39,660 bases of DNA from Nitrospirota bacterium (GTDB lineage: Bacteria; Nitrospirota; Nitrospiria; Nitrospirales; UBA8639). The notes below the pieces were generated by a model, which searched no databases, was not told the origin of the DNA, and saw only the letters and a list, made by a program, of their open reading frames with translations. Made by a program: the position numbers and the translations under genes. Shown one piece after another: positions 26,216-36,031 of the stretch (position 1 is the first letter of the stretch; each line of letters begins with the position of its first letter). The stretch is taken from the NCBI GenBank assembly GCA_003695915.1, contig RFGF01000059.1, positions 1 to 39,660 on the forward strand. Direction: 5' to 3'.

Positions 26216-26584
26216 TCAGGGCGCGCACTCCGGGCATTCTGTACGCTCCTGTTCCGCCCAAAATTCTGCGGAAGTCAACGGAAATAACTGATCGCACGTT
26301 TGGCAATAGCGAATTTCAAAGTAGGCGACACCGTCTTCATGGATTTCACACGGGAGCAGCAACTCGGAAGGATCATAGCCAACCAGTTTTCCGTCCTCGA
26401 ACTTGACGACCGCCAATCGGACATTGAAATATTCAAAGATCGCTTCTTTGCCCTTGTACCGATCGTCGTGCCCAACCACGTAGACTGGTTGACCCTTTCG
26501 CTTCACGCGCAGATCGCGTAATGTTCGTTGTGACTCTGTCGCTACAGCAAATTCGCCGACAGACGACGTTCCGATTATAGTCAT
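26216..26584 (-). CDS. Zinc-ribbon hypothetical protein
   Basis: A 122-residue protein not assigned to a family. A beta-rich N-terminal part (GQPVYVVGHDDRYKGKEAIF, then VRLAVVKFEDGKLVGYDPSE) is followed by two CxxC pairs, C94/C97 and C117/C120, forming a probable zinc ribbon. There is no good ribosome-binding site before the ATG. It lies 135 bases upstream of fumC in the same direction and may be cotranscribed. Function unknown. Confidence 0.75.
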   Translation of the reverse strand: MTIIGTSSVGEFAVATESQRTLRDLRVKRKGQPVYVVGHDDRYKGKEAIFEYFNVRLAVVKFEDGKLVGYDPSELLLPCEIHEDGVAYFEIRYCQTCDQLFPLTSAEFWAEQERTECPECAP

Positions 26585-26725
26585 AGGACTTGCACTACCG
26601 GCTAAGAACGCAACGGTGCGCTGCGTGAAACTCGGACGAGTGCTTTAGCATACGCCCGAAAAACTGGTCAAGATACATTCGTTTTTCATTTTTGTTGCAC
26701 ATGCTCGCAATCGCCTTATGAAAAA

Positions 26726-26755
26726 AGATGTATGAAGATGTATGAAGATGTATGA
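26726..26755. repeat. Three perfect 10-bp tandem repeats before the ArsC-family gene
   Basis: The unit AGATGTATGA occurs three times without interruption, ending 5 bases before the ribosome-binding site of the ArsC-family gene. The period equals about one helical turn. Each unit carries TATGA, which resembles a weak -10 box. It could be a protein-binding array or a slippage-prone tract. Confidence 0.8.
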
Positions 26756-26773
26756 AAAAGAAAGGAGGGCCCA

Positions 26774-27130
26774 ATGGTTAAGCTCACCGTCTATCAAAAA
26801 CCCACCTGCACGACATGCCGACAAGTCCTCAAACTGATAGAGGCCAGCGGCCATCCCTATCAAGCGATCAACTATTACGAGACCCCCCTGACGAAAACCA
26901 AATTGAAACAGCTTTTAAAAAAAGCCGGGTTGACGGCACGAGATGTACTGAGAACCAAAGAAGACGTGTACAAACGCTTTAAAGATCGCATTGCCACGAT
27001 GACGGAAGAGCAATTGATCGATTTCATCCTGGAACACCCGGATCTGCTCCAACGTCCGCTTGTGGAAAAAGGCAACACCGCCATCCTCGCCCGACCTGCC
27101 GAAGCGGTCAAGCGGCTATTAAACGCATAA
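26774..27130 (+). CDS. ArsC/Spx-family thioredoxin-fold protein (arsenate reductase-like)
   Basis: A 118-residue ArsC-family protein. Cys12 (PTCTTC) and arginines R60, R94 (QRPLVEKG) and R107 (ARPAE) fall exactly at the E. coli ArsC catalytic positions Cys12, Arg60, Arg94 and Arg107, which supports arsenate reductase chemistry. A second cysteine, C15, makes a CxxC motif as in Spx and YffB-like proteins, so a redox switch or another thiol role is possible. No other ars gene is nearby. The ATG has AAAGGAGG at 5-nt spacing, a strong site. Three 10-bp tandem repeats precede it. Confidence 0.85.
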   Translation: MVKLTVYQKPTCTTCRQVLKLIEASGHPYQAINYYETPLTKTKLKQLLKKAGLTARDVLRTKEDVYKRFKDRIATMTEEQLIDFILEHPDLLQRPLVEKGNTAILARPAEAVKRLLNA

Positions 27131-27209
27131 ACCGAATTCTTGTCTTCTGGATGTATGCCGTTTGGGCAGCGAGCCAATGCTAGGGGACCGGCTGCGACGA
27201 TGGGCATGG

Positions 27210-27794
27210 TCATCGTGCGTAGAGCTCATTTTTCAAAAGTTGATAGGCTTCGATAATCCGGCGGAGCTCGGGTTCGGCACTCCGGTCGCCGTTTCGAATG
27301 TCCGGATGGATTCGTTTGACTTTTTGCCGGAAAGCTTTGGTCACCGCTGAAAGAGGACTGCCATATTCCAGGCCAAGCGCTGCATAGGCCTCCGTCATGG
27401 AATGGATCTCCCCTTGGCCAGCGGCACGCGCCGTTCCACCCCTTGACGAGGCCTGAAAGAAGGCAAAGAGATTGATACGACGGCGACGGCGGCGTGGCCG
27501 TTGACGGATTTCGCTATCGTATTCTTCAAATTGATCCTCGATAAATTCCAGTCGTGATTCCAGGCGCTGGGCGGTCGCTAACTCGTGAATATCCTCTAGT
27601 TCCTCATCGAGCAGCTCCAGCATGCGGATGACTTCAGCTAATCCGCGTTCGATACGGAGGTACGTATCCAATCGCTCTTGGAACATCGTCTCGATCGCAA
27701 ATTCCCAACTCTCGTCGGCTTTCGTGCGCAAATCGAGAATACGACGTCGCATGTCATGGAGAAACCGTTGGCGAATCCGTTCATTCAGCGCCAT
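27210..27794 (-). CDS. J-domain (DnaJ-like) protein with N-terminal coiled coil
   Basis: A 194-residue protein with the J domain at its C-terminus (about 134-194): YAALGLEYGSPLSAVTKAFR and the HPD tripeptide at 163-165 (KRIHPDIRNGD). J domains stimulate Hsp70 ATPase. The N-terminal 95 residues are heptad-rich and acidic, probably a coiled coil, then a basic patch RPRRRRRRINLF. No zinc-finger or substrate-binding DnaJ domains are present, so it is a specialised co-chaperone. The start site is weak. It converges with the ArsC-family gene. Confidence 0.85.
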   Translation of the reverse strand: MALNERIRQRFLHDMRRRILDLRTKADESWEFAIETMFQERLDTYLRIERGLAEVIRMLELLDEELEDIHELATAQRLESRLEFIEDQFEEYDSEIRQRPRRRRRRINLFAFFQASSRGGTARAAGQGEIHSMTEAYAALGLEYGSPLSAVTKAFRQKVKRIHPDIRNGDRSAEPELRRIIEAYQLLKNELYAR

Positions 27795-27922
27795 TGGCCA
27801 AGCCCACCATCCATCGGATATCTAATTCCGATAAAGCCACGAATTTAATAAACAGAAATCTTACACGCTGCTCCTTGACCTTGGCCAGAGCATCGTCTTT
27901 CATCGATTCACGTCACTCCTCG

Positions 27923-27951
27923 TTGCCGAGCAAACAATGACGTGCTATTCT
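27923..27951 (+). promoter_or_regulatory. Possible sigma70 promoter for the cytochrome c gene
   Basis: TTGCCG (27923-27928), a 17-base spacer and TATTCT (27946-27951), each four of six consensus positions. The inferred start is about 65 bases before the GTG of the cytochrome gene. Confidence 0.4.
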
Positions 27952-28023
27952 GCCCTTTCATCTTGCGTGTCCGCATCGTCCTTGATTTCCATCGTCACCG
28001 AACCAATGCTCAAGGAGGGTCAT

Positions 28024-28527
28024 GTGAAATCACTCATACTTGTAGGGCTGGCGTTCTTGTCTGTGCTTGCAGGCATCCATGAACAGGAGGCTTGGGCTGT
28101 GAATCCGTCAGGATACGGACAACCTGGCGGTGAGTTTGACATTCGCGTTCGCCGGGTCCCCGCTTCGGAACTCGCCAAAGCTCAAGCCATGAAACCGCCA
28201 TTTGAACCCACACCAGAAATCCTAGCCGAAGGCAAAGAAATCTTTCTGGGGCGCGGGACGTGCTTCCGGTGCCATGGCCAAGAAGGCAAAGGCGACGGCG
28301 GCGCGGCCAAAATTTTGCCCATCAAGCCGAGAAATTTCACGAATCCCAAGTTCATGAATTATCGTACACCAGGCGAACTCATGTGGGTGCTCAAGAACGG
28401 CAGCCTGGGGCAATCCGGCAAGGTTCCGGGTACGGGGATGCTCCCTATCGTAGGACAATTCCTCTCGGAAGAAGACGGATGGAAAGTCATTTTGTATGAA
28501 ATCAGTTTGGGACAACGAAAGCACTAA
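28024..28527 (+). CDS. Secreted monohaem cytochrome c
   Basis: A 167-residue periplasmic c-type cytochrome. The first 25 residues are a signal peptide (MKSLILVGLAFLSVLAG...) with a likely cleavage after AWA. The haem motif CFRCH lies at 80-84, in CHGQEGKGDGGAA. Met139 (TGMLPIVGQ) is the likely distal ligand. The start is GTG 28024, with GGAGG 5 nt upstream; the in-frame ATG at 28006 would lie before the ribosome-binding site. It lies 54 bases before the DUF255-AKR gene in the same direction and may be cotranscribed. The electron-transfer partner is unknown. Confidence 0.9.
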   Translation: MKSLILVGLAFLSVLAGIHEQEAWAVNPSGYGQPGGEFDIRVRRVPASELAKAQAMKPPFEPTPEILAEGKEIFLGRGTCFRCHGQEGKGDGGAAKILPIKPRNFTNPKFMNYRTPGELMWVLKNGSLGQSGKVPGTGMLPIVGQFLSEEDGWKVILYEISLGQRKH

Positions 28528-28581
28528 TTTCCCCATCCATGCGAACACCCACGCATAGTGGGCGCAGGATGTTCGACCTCT

Positions 28582-31500
28582 ATGGCCATACCGCATACCG
28601 AACGACGACCGAATCGTCTGATCCACGAGACGAGTCCATATCTCCTTCAACATGCCTACAATCCGGTGGATTGGTACCCCTGGGGCGAAGAAGCCTTACG
28701 CCGAGCTAAAGAGGAGAATAAGCCTATTCTCCTTTCCATCGGTTATTCTGCCTGCCATTGGTGCCACGTGATGGAAAAGGAATCGTTCGAAGACGAGAAC
28801 ATCGCCGCCATCATGAACGCCAATTTTATCAACATCAAAGTCGATCGAGAAGAACGCCCGGATCTCGACGAGATTTACATGCAGGCCACGGTCGCCATGA
28901 ATCAGGGCCATGGGGGCTGGCCGATGACGGTTTTTCTCACGCCCGACCAAGAGCCCATTTTTGCTGGAACCTATTTCCCGCCCACCGACAAATGGGGGCG
29001 CCCGGGCTTTGTCACGATTCTCCGAAATATCGCCGACGCCTGGACGAGAGATCGAGACACGATCGTCAAACAAGCCGCGCGCTTCACCGAACGGCTCCGA
29101 TCCGCCATGCAGCAAACAGCCCCAATGGCCGTCGGACAAACGGAAATTGACGCCGCTGTCCAGCAATTCGCTCGACAGTTCGACGCGCGATATGGCGGGT
29201 TCGGACCGGCGCCGAAATTTCCACCCGCCACTGGCCTTTCGTTTCTCCTTCGGCAATATGTCAAAACCCAAGATGCTCGCATTCTCAAAATGGTCACGAC
29301 GACCCTGGACACCATGGCCGCAGGCGGTTTATACGATCACATCGGTGGCGGGTTTGCCCGCTATTCGACCGATGAACGGTGGCTGGTCCCGCACTTCGAA
29401 AAGATGCTGTATGACAACGCATTGCTCGCGCACACCTATCTCGAAGCCTATCAGGTCACCGGTGACCTCGATTATCGTCGTGTGACCACCGAGACGCTCG
29501 ACTATATCCTTCGTGAAATGACCGCACCCGAAGGCGGGTTCTATTCCGCCACCGACGCCGATTCCGAAGGCGTAGAGGGCAAATATTTCGTGTGGACACC
29601 TGAACAGGTCCGTGAAGCTCTCGGCAACGATGAAGACACGCGCTGGTTCTGTGCCTACTATGACATCACTCCCGACGGGAACTGGGAAGGGGTGAGCATT
29701 CCCCACACCCCGAAGTCGATCGAAACGGTGGCACACGAACTCGGCTGTTCACCAGAGGATCTGCAGCGCATGCTGGAGCGCACGCGTCCTCTTATCTACG
29801 AAGCACGGCGGAAACGTGTGCCGCCCGCGTTGGACGACAAAATCATCACGGCTTGGAACGGCATGATGATCAGCGCCATGGCTGAAGCCGGCCGTGTCTT
29901 GGGGACATCTCGCTACCGCGATGCGGCGATACGCGCCGCGGATTTTCTGCTCTGCACGATGACGCGACCAGACAGTCGATTGTATCGCACGTATCGTGCG
30001 GGCCGCGCTCAGCATGAAGCCTGTCTCGAAGATTATGCGTACTTGGCGGAAGGCCTGATCGATCTATATGAAGCCGTCGGGGAAGAACGATATGTATATG
30101 AAGCCGTCGCATTGGCCGAACGGATTCTCGAAGACTTTGCCGATCCCGAGCATGGTGGGTTCTTCACGACAGGACGAGCGCATGAACCGTTGATCGTGCG
30201 CGCTCGTGAGGGTCAAGACGGCGCTACACCCAGCGGAAACGCTGTCGCCGCCTCTGCGCTGGCTCGCCTGTCTTGTCACTTCGGACGCGAAGATTTCCGC
30301 AACGCCGCTGTCGATGCCATCCGTGTCTGGGGGCGACACATCGCACACGCTCCGCGAGCCTTCGCCAAAAGTCTCATGGTCGTCGATTATCTTTTACAAG
30401 GGCCGGTAGAGATTGCGCTGGTGGGAGAGCCCGGCGCATCCGACTATGAGCAGCTATACGCCGAGCTGGGGCGCCGATTCATTCCTTATCGCATCATCGC
30501 CTATCGGCACGATCAGGAATCCGAGCCTGCACATCCTTTATTGAAAGGGAAATCGCTCATCCATGGTCGGGCAGCGGTCTATCTCTGCCGGAACTTTGCC
30601 TGTCAGGCTCCTATAACCGATCCGCAAAGCTTGGCCTCCGCGCTGGCATCGGGAGCCTCTCATTCGCCGCCTACGCCTTCTGCACGGACCTTGACGGCAC
30701 GTGGGCATGCAGGCCATGCAACGCCAGCGGGCACCGCCGCCTATGTCGCCCGTATGCTCGGCAGTGCCCAACACCCACGCCCGGCAGCAACAGGATACAC
30801 ATCGTTCGGCGCAACCGGGCTCACCGTGTCTCGAATAGGATTCGGGGGATATCGGATCGACGACTCGATCGGGGACTATCAGGAAGCCTTGGCTCAGGCT
30901 TTGCGTCGGGGCATTAATCTGATCGATACCTCTACCAATTACGCCGACGGCGAGAGCGAACGAGTGATCGGGCGCGTGCTGGCCGATCTCATAAAGGGCG
31001 GAGCGGTGACCCGTGAAGAAATCGTCGTGGTCTCAAAAATCGGCTATGCGCAAGGACAAGCGTTAGTCCAAGCGCAAACACGGGAACAAGCCGGAAACCC
31101 GTATCCCGACATGGTCAAATACGGCGAGAACCTGTGGCATTGCCTCCATCCGGAATTTCTCGCCGATCAGTTGACACGGTCCCTCGATCGCCTTGGCTTG
31201 CAAACGCTGGATGTATGCCTCTTGCATAATCCCGAGTATTTTCTGGCCGACGCCAAAAAACGCCGTCCGACGATGACCGCTTCGGAACAGGTAGCGCTCC
31301 GTCAGGAATTCTCGCGCCGGCTCCAACACGCCTTCGCCTTTTTTGAACAACAGGTCGCATCAGGCCGCCTTCGCTATTACGGTGTCTCCTCCAACACCTG
31401 CACAGCGCATCCTGAGGACATCGAAGCCACATCGTTGTCTTGCATGCTCGAAGCGGCCACCGCAGCCGCGAACGCGCTTGGGGCATCTGCCCATCATTTT

Positions 31501-32304
31501 GCTGTGCTCCAGCTTCCTCTGAACCTGTTGGAACCGGGTGCCCTGTTGACCCCTAATACCGGCTCGGATCACCGCGATACCGTCTTAGAACTGGCGCAGC
31601 GGGCACAGATCGCCGTGTTGGTGAATCGCCCGCTGAATGCCATTGCAGAAGCGGGCGTTGGACTGATTCGCTTGGCCGATCCACGGGCCGAGCGACCGCA
31701 GACAACGTTCGAGCATCAACGCACCACGGTTCAGGCGCTCGAGGAAGAATATCAACGAACGATTGCCCCGCTCCTGCCACGTCCAGGCGAAGGCGTTCCA
31801 CCCTCCGAATACTTTGCCTGGGCGACGGAACTCGACCGAATTCGGTCCGCTATCCATAACCTCGAACATTGGGAACATGTCGAAGCCCAGATGATTGCCC
31901 CACATCTCAGCCAGGTCTTTCAGGTCGTGACTCGCTACTTCGCTCAACACACGGAGCACCAGGCAGACTGGGATCGTTGGCGCGAACGCTACATCCCGGA
32001 ACTATTGACACTCCTCAACGTACTTCGCATGGAGGCGGCCCAGAAAAGCGCCGCGCAGATTCACCGGCTTCGCCAAGCCATTGACCCATTTTTACCGGAG
32101 TCGCACCGCAACGAATCATTTGCCCGAAAAGCTCTCTGGATCGTGGCGAGCACGCCTGGTGTCACGAGCGTGCTGAACGGCATGCGGCGTCCGCACTATG
32201 TCGATGACGCCATTACCGTGTTGAGCTGGCCACCGCTTGTCGAGGTCCGACCGATTTACGAAGCTGCTGCACGCACTGTTCTGACGGACGAGCACCGCTC
32301 GTAA
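28582..32304 (+). CDS. DUF255 (YyaL/SPATA20-like) protein fused to an aldo/keto reductase
   Basis: A 1,240-residue fusion. Residues 1-680 form a complete DUF255 protein: [20 protein letters not shown], a thioredoxin-like CHWCH motif (58-62) and a (alpha/alpha)6-type C-terminal part ([42 protein letters not shown]). A Pro/Ala/His-rich linker (about 690-735) follows. Residues about 738-1238 form an aldo/keto reductase: [19 protein letters not shown], then the tetrad D782, Y787 (DTSTNY), K819 (VVSKIG) and H882 (LLHNP), all intact. DUF255 alone is usually about 690 residues. The ATG is 28582; a GTG at 28558 is an alternative. The joint substrate is unknown. Confidence 0.93.
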   Translation: MAIPHTERRPNRLIHETSPYLLQHAYNPVDWYPWGEEALRRAKEENKPILLSIGYSACHWCHVMEKESFEDENIAAIMNANFINIKVDREERPDLDEIYMQATVAMNQGHGGWPMTVFLTPDQEPIFAGTYFPPTDKWGRPGFVTILRNIADAWTRDRDTIVKQAARFTERLRSAMQQTAPMAVGQTEIDAAVQQFARQFDARYGGFGPAPKFPPATGLSFLLRQYVKTQDARILKMVTTTLDTMAAGGLYDHIGGGFARYSTDERWLVPHFEKMLYDNALLAHTYLEAYQVTGDLDYRRVTTETLDYILREMTAPEGGFYSATDADSEGVEGKYFVWTPEQVREALGNDEDTRWFCAYYDITPDGNWEGVSIPHTPKSIETVAHELGCSPEDLQRMLERTRPLIYEARRKRVPPALDDKIITAWNGMMISAMAEAGRVLGTSRYRDAAIRAADFLLCTMTRPDSRLYRTYRAGRAQHEACLEDYAYLAEGLIDLYEAVGEERYVYEAVALAERILEDFADPEHGGFFTTGRAHEPLIVRAREGQDGATPSGNAVAASALARLSCHFGREDFRNAAVDAIRVWGRHIAHAPRAFAKSLMVVDYLLQGPVEIALVGEPGASDYEQLYAELGRRFIPYRIIAYRHDQESEPAHPLLKGKSLIHGRAAVYLCRNFACQAPITDPQSLASALASGASHSPPTPSARTLTARGHAGHATPAGTAAYVARMLGSAQHPRPAATGYTSFGATGLTVSRIGFGGYRIDDSIGDYQEALAQALRRGINLIDTSTNYADGESERVIGRVLADLIKGGAVTREEIVVVSKIGYAQGQALVQAQTREQAGNPYPDMVKYGENLWHCLHPEFLADQLTRSLDRLGLQTLDVCLLHNPEYFLADAKKRRPTMTASEQVALRQEFSRRLQHAFAFFEQQVASGRLRYYGVSSNTCTAHPEDIEATSLSCMLEAATAAANALGASAHHFAVLQLPLNLLEPGALLTPNTGSDHRDTVLELAQRAQIAVLVNRPLNAIAEAGVGLIRLADPRAERPQTTFEHQRTTVQALEEEYQRTIAPLLPRPGEGVPPSEYFAWATELDRIRSAIHNLEHWEHVEAQMIAPHLSQVFQVVTRYFAQHTEHQADWDRWRERYIPELLTLLNVLRMEAAQKSAAQIHRLRQAIDPFLPESHRNESFARKALWIVASTPGVTSVLNGMRRPHYVDDAITVLSWPPLVEVRPIYEAAARTVLTDEHRS

Positions 32305-32526
32305 CCAGGCACCATTTGTTCACTCCTTGGCACCCACCTCCTCTGCAATCACATCGGTGAGCTTGCCTAGCGCTTTCATCGATCCTGAGCGCGACGTTTC
32401 ATACGTTCGCCGAAACCAGATCGAGCGGAATGCGGATCATTCGTCCAAGCGCGACTTAAACGATATCGTTCCGCCTCCATGCCGAGCGCTCGAACATCGA
32501 TCGCTTCTCAGACCGAACCCGAATCC

Positions 32527-32799
32527 CTAGCACACAATACCCACCGCACTTTTGTAACCTGGGATTTCCTGCCTGATCAGATCGAACACTGTCTCGGCCA
32601 AAGTCCAGGCTTCAACGGTTGGAAAGTATCGTCCGAAGAACAGGTATGAAATTCCTCTTGGACAAGGCTGCCTATCCCCGACTGGACACCAAAATTGAGC
32701 GCGGGTAGAAACCTGTTCGTGCACGACATTGACGCCGACGCTGGATGCATCATCTCCGGCGGGACCTATCGAAAAGATGCCACGATCGGCATGCTCCAA
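32527..32799 (-). pseudogene. Coding-like fragment, unrecognised
   Basis: A 90-codon frame (TTG start) containing GIFSIGPAGDDASSVGVNVV and FFGRYFPTVEAWTLAETVFD, strongly protein-like. It ends ...GYKSAVGIVC. No start signal and no recognised family. It is more likely the remaining part of a lost gene than a functional small gene. Confidence 0.3.
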
Positions 32800-33003
32800 G
32801 ATTTCTATCTTAATCTACGAATGCCTGCAAGCTCGCGCACGGAGCTATAACCGAATCTGGTGTATGAGCGGAGATTGAAGAAGACGGCGTACTCTGCTGA
32901 AATTGGTTTTGCAGAACTGATGAACAACAGAGGAAGTATGCCGGCCGGAATGCCTGCCGAAGGACTAACCGCAAGGCAATCCTCGATGCGTCTAGTTCGT
33001 CAC

Positions 33004-33180
33004 TCACAAATCAAAGATCATTGACGCGGCCTCATTGAGATCCGAAATTTCATTATTCGCTTCAACCGTTAAGCAGAAACGCTGGGGCAGAAGATGGATT
33101 GCTTCTGGGAAGCGCTGTCGAATCGCATCGACAGTCCCGATATCACATTTTCCTCTGTTCCTTCGATCATCGGCATCCAC
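33004..33180 (-). pseudogene. Coding-like fragment, unrecognised
   Basis: A 58-codon frame reading DADDRRNRGKCDIGTVDAIR, then FPEAIHLLPQRFCLTVEANN and ending EAASMIFDL, with protein-like composition. A stop codon lies just upstream of its GTG, and there is no Shine-Dalgarno sequence. It is probably the 3' end of a decayed gene whose upstream part may be the coding-like sequence near 33200-33430. Confidence 0.3.
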
Positions 33181-33450
33181 GACACCGTGATCCTAGTGCT
33201 CAACAGGGTCCGGTCGGCCACATAATTTTCGCATGTTCTGTTCTTCCTCAACCGTCCGTCGCCGAAGCAAGATGATCGCCCTACCGGGGTCTCTAGGGAA
33301 GCAGGAGCACACGATGCTCTGAAACAAAGTGAAGCGGAAAAGCCTGGAAGTCGTTCGATGACTTTTCTCGACCAGCTGGGCCATTGCCCTCAAAAGGGCT
33401 ATCTCTGTGGGAACCGCATCGGCTGATCCTGCTCCGATCGCTGTTCATCG

Positions 33451-36015
33451 TTACACTTCTCCTGACCATTGCCGCCACAGCCGCGACCAATTCTTGATTT
33501 CGATGTCGATGATCGAACGACCAAGCCATACCGGTTGGACCATTTGGTCGCGAGCCGTCTGTACGCGATAGCGAGGATCGTCGAGCTTTGCAGTGATCCA
33601 GACCGCTCCATCGCGATCCGTCCGATAGACCTGTATCCCGTGCTGCACATAGGCATCGACAACCGAGCGATCGGGGTGTCCATAGCGGTTGCGCCGCCCG
33701 ACCGTAATTACGGCAATTTCAGCATTGAGTCCATTGATCCACTCCCGTTCCAGGGAACTTTTTGCGCCATGATGCGGGACTTTGACGACTCGCGCTCTAT
33801 GGTTTTCCGGCATACGGCTCAATCGCCGGAGCGCTTCGCGTTCTGCATCGGCCGTAAACAGGAAGGAATGGAGACCGCAATCAAGCTGCGTCACAATGGA
33901 GTGATTATTCAAAAGACTTCCGTTTTGTGAGATGGCGGACAGAACGGTTCGCGTGTCTGGGAAAAGCGGTGGATTGAGGACCATCAATCGACAGGGACCC
34001 GCTCTGGTGATGATTTGTCCCGCCCAGGCTCGTGTTTCTCCCACACCCGACTCTCGAACCGCCTGTTTTACGCGGAGGTAAAAGGGATTGGATCGTTCGA
34101 TGCCGTTGCTCCAAAATTGCCCAACATCGAAATGACGAACCACCCAGGCGAGCCCACCCATATGATCCCATTGCGGATGGGTCGCAATGATGTGATCGAT
34201 TCGCCGGATCCCACGATCCCAGAGATATGGACCAATCACAGCGCGCCCCATATCCAGGCGCGTGTAAGTCGGTCCGCCATCGATGACCACGACCTGCCCA
34301 TCAGGTAACTCAATAACCGCAGCATCTCCCTGTCCGATGTCGAGAAAAGCGACGCGCAGGGAATCCTCGTCCCAACCGAGCTTTGGCGACCATGCCCACC
34401 ACACGGTCAGAATCAGAATTCCCCCAACACTCGCAACTCGCCACCACCGCGAACCTTCCGGCCGCGTGGCCAGTACCATTAGAACATAAAAGACAAGGAT
34501 GCTGAGAAATGCCGGTGATGCCACATGCCACTCAGTACCTGGGATCACCTCGCTCAGCAGCCGCAAGCCGTGAAACACCGCATCCAAAAGCCTTTGCAAT
34601 ATGGTGGCAAACGGGAGTGTGTCCATGTCCGAACCTATCACCCAAAAGGCTGACATCAATCCAATCGGGATTACCAGGAAGCCGACGAACGGCACCACGA
34701 CGACATTGGTGAAAGGACCGATCCAAGCCAGTTGATTGAAATGATAGGCCACCAATGGGAGCGTTGCTGTCGTCACCACCAGACTGACCAGGACAATCTG
34801 CCGGAAGCGTGACCCCCATCGTTGCCAGTGCCGAGGGGCTGCCTCTGTGTTCATAGACCCATCGTCCGTACCAGCCCAGTTTTGCCAGCGAAGCATGAGC
34901 GCGATGGCATAAACCGACACAAACGACAATTGGAATGAGGCATCATATAAGGAGGATGGATGGTAAAGCAGAAGAAGACATGCGGCAATCGCCAGCACGG
35001 TGAGCAGTTGACGTTCGCGCCCAAGCCATACGGCCGTCATAGCGAACAGAATCATGACCAGAGCGCGCACGGTAGCGATCTTGGCACCAGCCAATAATGC
35101 ATACAATACGACGACAGGGACCGTGGCTAGAACAGCTAGTCTGGTGGGCGTGATCCGGAGCGCTAAGCGCTCCAGCCATGCCGATGGCAGGCGACGCACC
35201 CCGTCTCTCACGAGAAAGAACATAAGGCCGGCAAGGATTCCCAGATGTGTTCCCGAGATGGCCATAATGTGGGCTGTCCCAGTCGCAGTGAACACATCGC
35301 GCTCATCAGGAGAGAGAAGTCCTTGCTCGCCGATTATCACTGCCAGAAAAATGCTGAGCGCCGGGCCATTGAGGGAGTTCGTCGCAGCCTCGTTAACAGC
35401 TCCACGCCATCGAGCAATGGTCCTCGATACCCAATATCGCAACGATGGCGGCTGCTCACGAAGGCGCAGGTGTTCGGCATCCCATAGAGAAGCGACAGCA
35501 TGCACCCCTTCTCGGGCGAGATAGGCCGCATAGTCGAAGCCACCTGGATTTCTCGTCCCATAAGGTGGCCGCATGTGTACAGACGTTTCGATGGTATCGC
35601 CTGGATAGAGCCTGTGATCAGGGGCCCGCCATGTGATCAACAACCGACCCGATGCCGGTTCCCAACCGGAAGCCTCTCTCACTTGAGAGAGTTGGACGAT
35701 GACCGCCAGGCGATCAGGCGTTCGATGTACCTCTTCAGCGACTGTTCCTCTCACCTGGACGGTTGGACGATCGAGCCATCGAGTTAGATCATGATGTCCA
35801 CTCCACCACCCCGCCGCGTTCCACCACACGATCCCGAACACGAAGCTTCCAAAGAGGACAAGCCCCTTCGAGACAGAAACATGCCCAGATCGTTCCTGCC
35901 ATGCGAGAACAATCCCGAAGAGGAAAACGAGCAAGCTAATGGAACAAGGGAGATAAGGAAGGAACGACCCCGCCAGGAGTCCTGCAAGCACGCTGAGGAC
36001 AGGAGGCAGGATCAT
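33451..36015 (-). CDS. comEC: DNA internalization/competence protein ComEC/Rec2
   Basis: The inner-membrane channel for transformation. The 854-residue product has N-terminal transmembrane segments with a DUF4131-type domain, the Competence domain (GEQGLLSPDERDVFTATGTAHIMAISGTHLGI region, then many hydrophobic helices), and a C-terminal metallo-beta-lactamase domain from about residue 560. The latter shows IDGGPTYTRLDMG, THPQWDHMGGL and VPHHGAKSSLE. The full three-part architecture is present. The ATG at 36015 has no good ribosome-binding site and lies 16 bases after the glmM stop, suggesting coupling. Confidence 0.95.
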   Translation of the reverse strand: MILPPVLSVLAGLLAGSFLPYLPCSISLLVFLFGIVLAWQERSGHVSVSKGLVLFGSFVFGIVWWNAAGWWSGHHDLTRWLDRPTVQVRGTVAEEVHRTPDRLAVIVQLSQVREASGWEPASGRLLITWRAPDHRLYPGDTIETSVHMRPPYGTRNPGGFDYAAYLAREGVHAVASLWDAEHLRLREQPPSLRYWVSRTIARWRGAVNEAATNSLNGPALSIFLAVIIGEQGLLSPDERDVFTATGTAHIMAISGTHLGILAGLMFFLVRDGVRRLPSAWLERLALRITPTRLAVLATVPVVVLYALLAGAKIATVRALVMILFAMTAVWLGRERQLLTVLAIAACLLLLYHPSSLYDASFQLSFVSVYAIALMLRWQNWAGTDDGSMNTEAAPRHWQRWGSRFRQIVLVSLVVTTATLPLVAYHFNQLAWIGPFTNVVVVPFVGFLVIPIGLMSAFWVIGSDMDTLPFATILQRLLDAVFHGLRLLSEVIPGTEWHVASPAFLSILVFYVLMVLATRPEGSRWWRVASVGGILILTVWWAWSPKLGWDEDSLRVAFLDIGQGDAAVIELPDGQVVVIDGGPTYTRLDMGRAVIGPYLWDRGIRRIDHIIATHPQWDHMGGLAWVVRHFDVGQFWSNGIERSNPFYLRVKQAVRESGVGETRAWAGQIITRAGPCRLMVLNPPLFPDTRTVLSAISQNGSLLNNHSIVTQLDCGLHSFLFTADAEREALRRLSRMPENHRARVVKVPHHGAKSSLEREWINGLNAEIAVITVGRRNRYGHPDRSVVDAYVQHGIQVYRTDRDGAVWITAKLDDPRYRVQTARDQMVQPVWLGRSIIDIEIKNWSRLWRQWSGEV

Positions 36016-36031
36016 GGAACACGCGGTTTGG

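Larger units (their letters stand above)
32305..33450. other. About 1.1 kb without an intact gene; minus-strand coding relics
   Basis: Between the fusion gene and comEC no intact gene is visible. Several minus-strand stretches read like protein in different frames: a short C-terminus MKALGKLTDVIAEEVGAKE (32320-32379), the fragment at 32527-32799, the fragment at 33004-33180, and ADAVPTEIALLRAMAQLVEKS near 33350-33430. The pattern suggests one or more decayed genes. No RNA gene, terminator or transposon end was recognised. Confidence 0.45.

Noticed and set aside
28548-28562. Small hairpin CCCAC/GTGGG between cytochrome c and the fusion gene as a terminator
   Set aside because: The stem is only 5 bp and there is no T-tract.
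30065-30109. 15-base direct repeat TATATGAAGCCGTCG inside the fusion gene
   Set aside because: It encodes two similar YEAV segments of adjacent helices in frame and is explained by coding sequence.
33451-36015. Loss of a metal-binding His in the ComEC metallo-beta-lactamase motif (HPQWDH)
   Set aside because: The second His of HxHxDH is often absent in ComEC proteins, so this is not evidence of inactivation.
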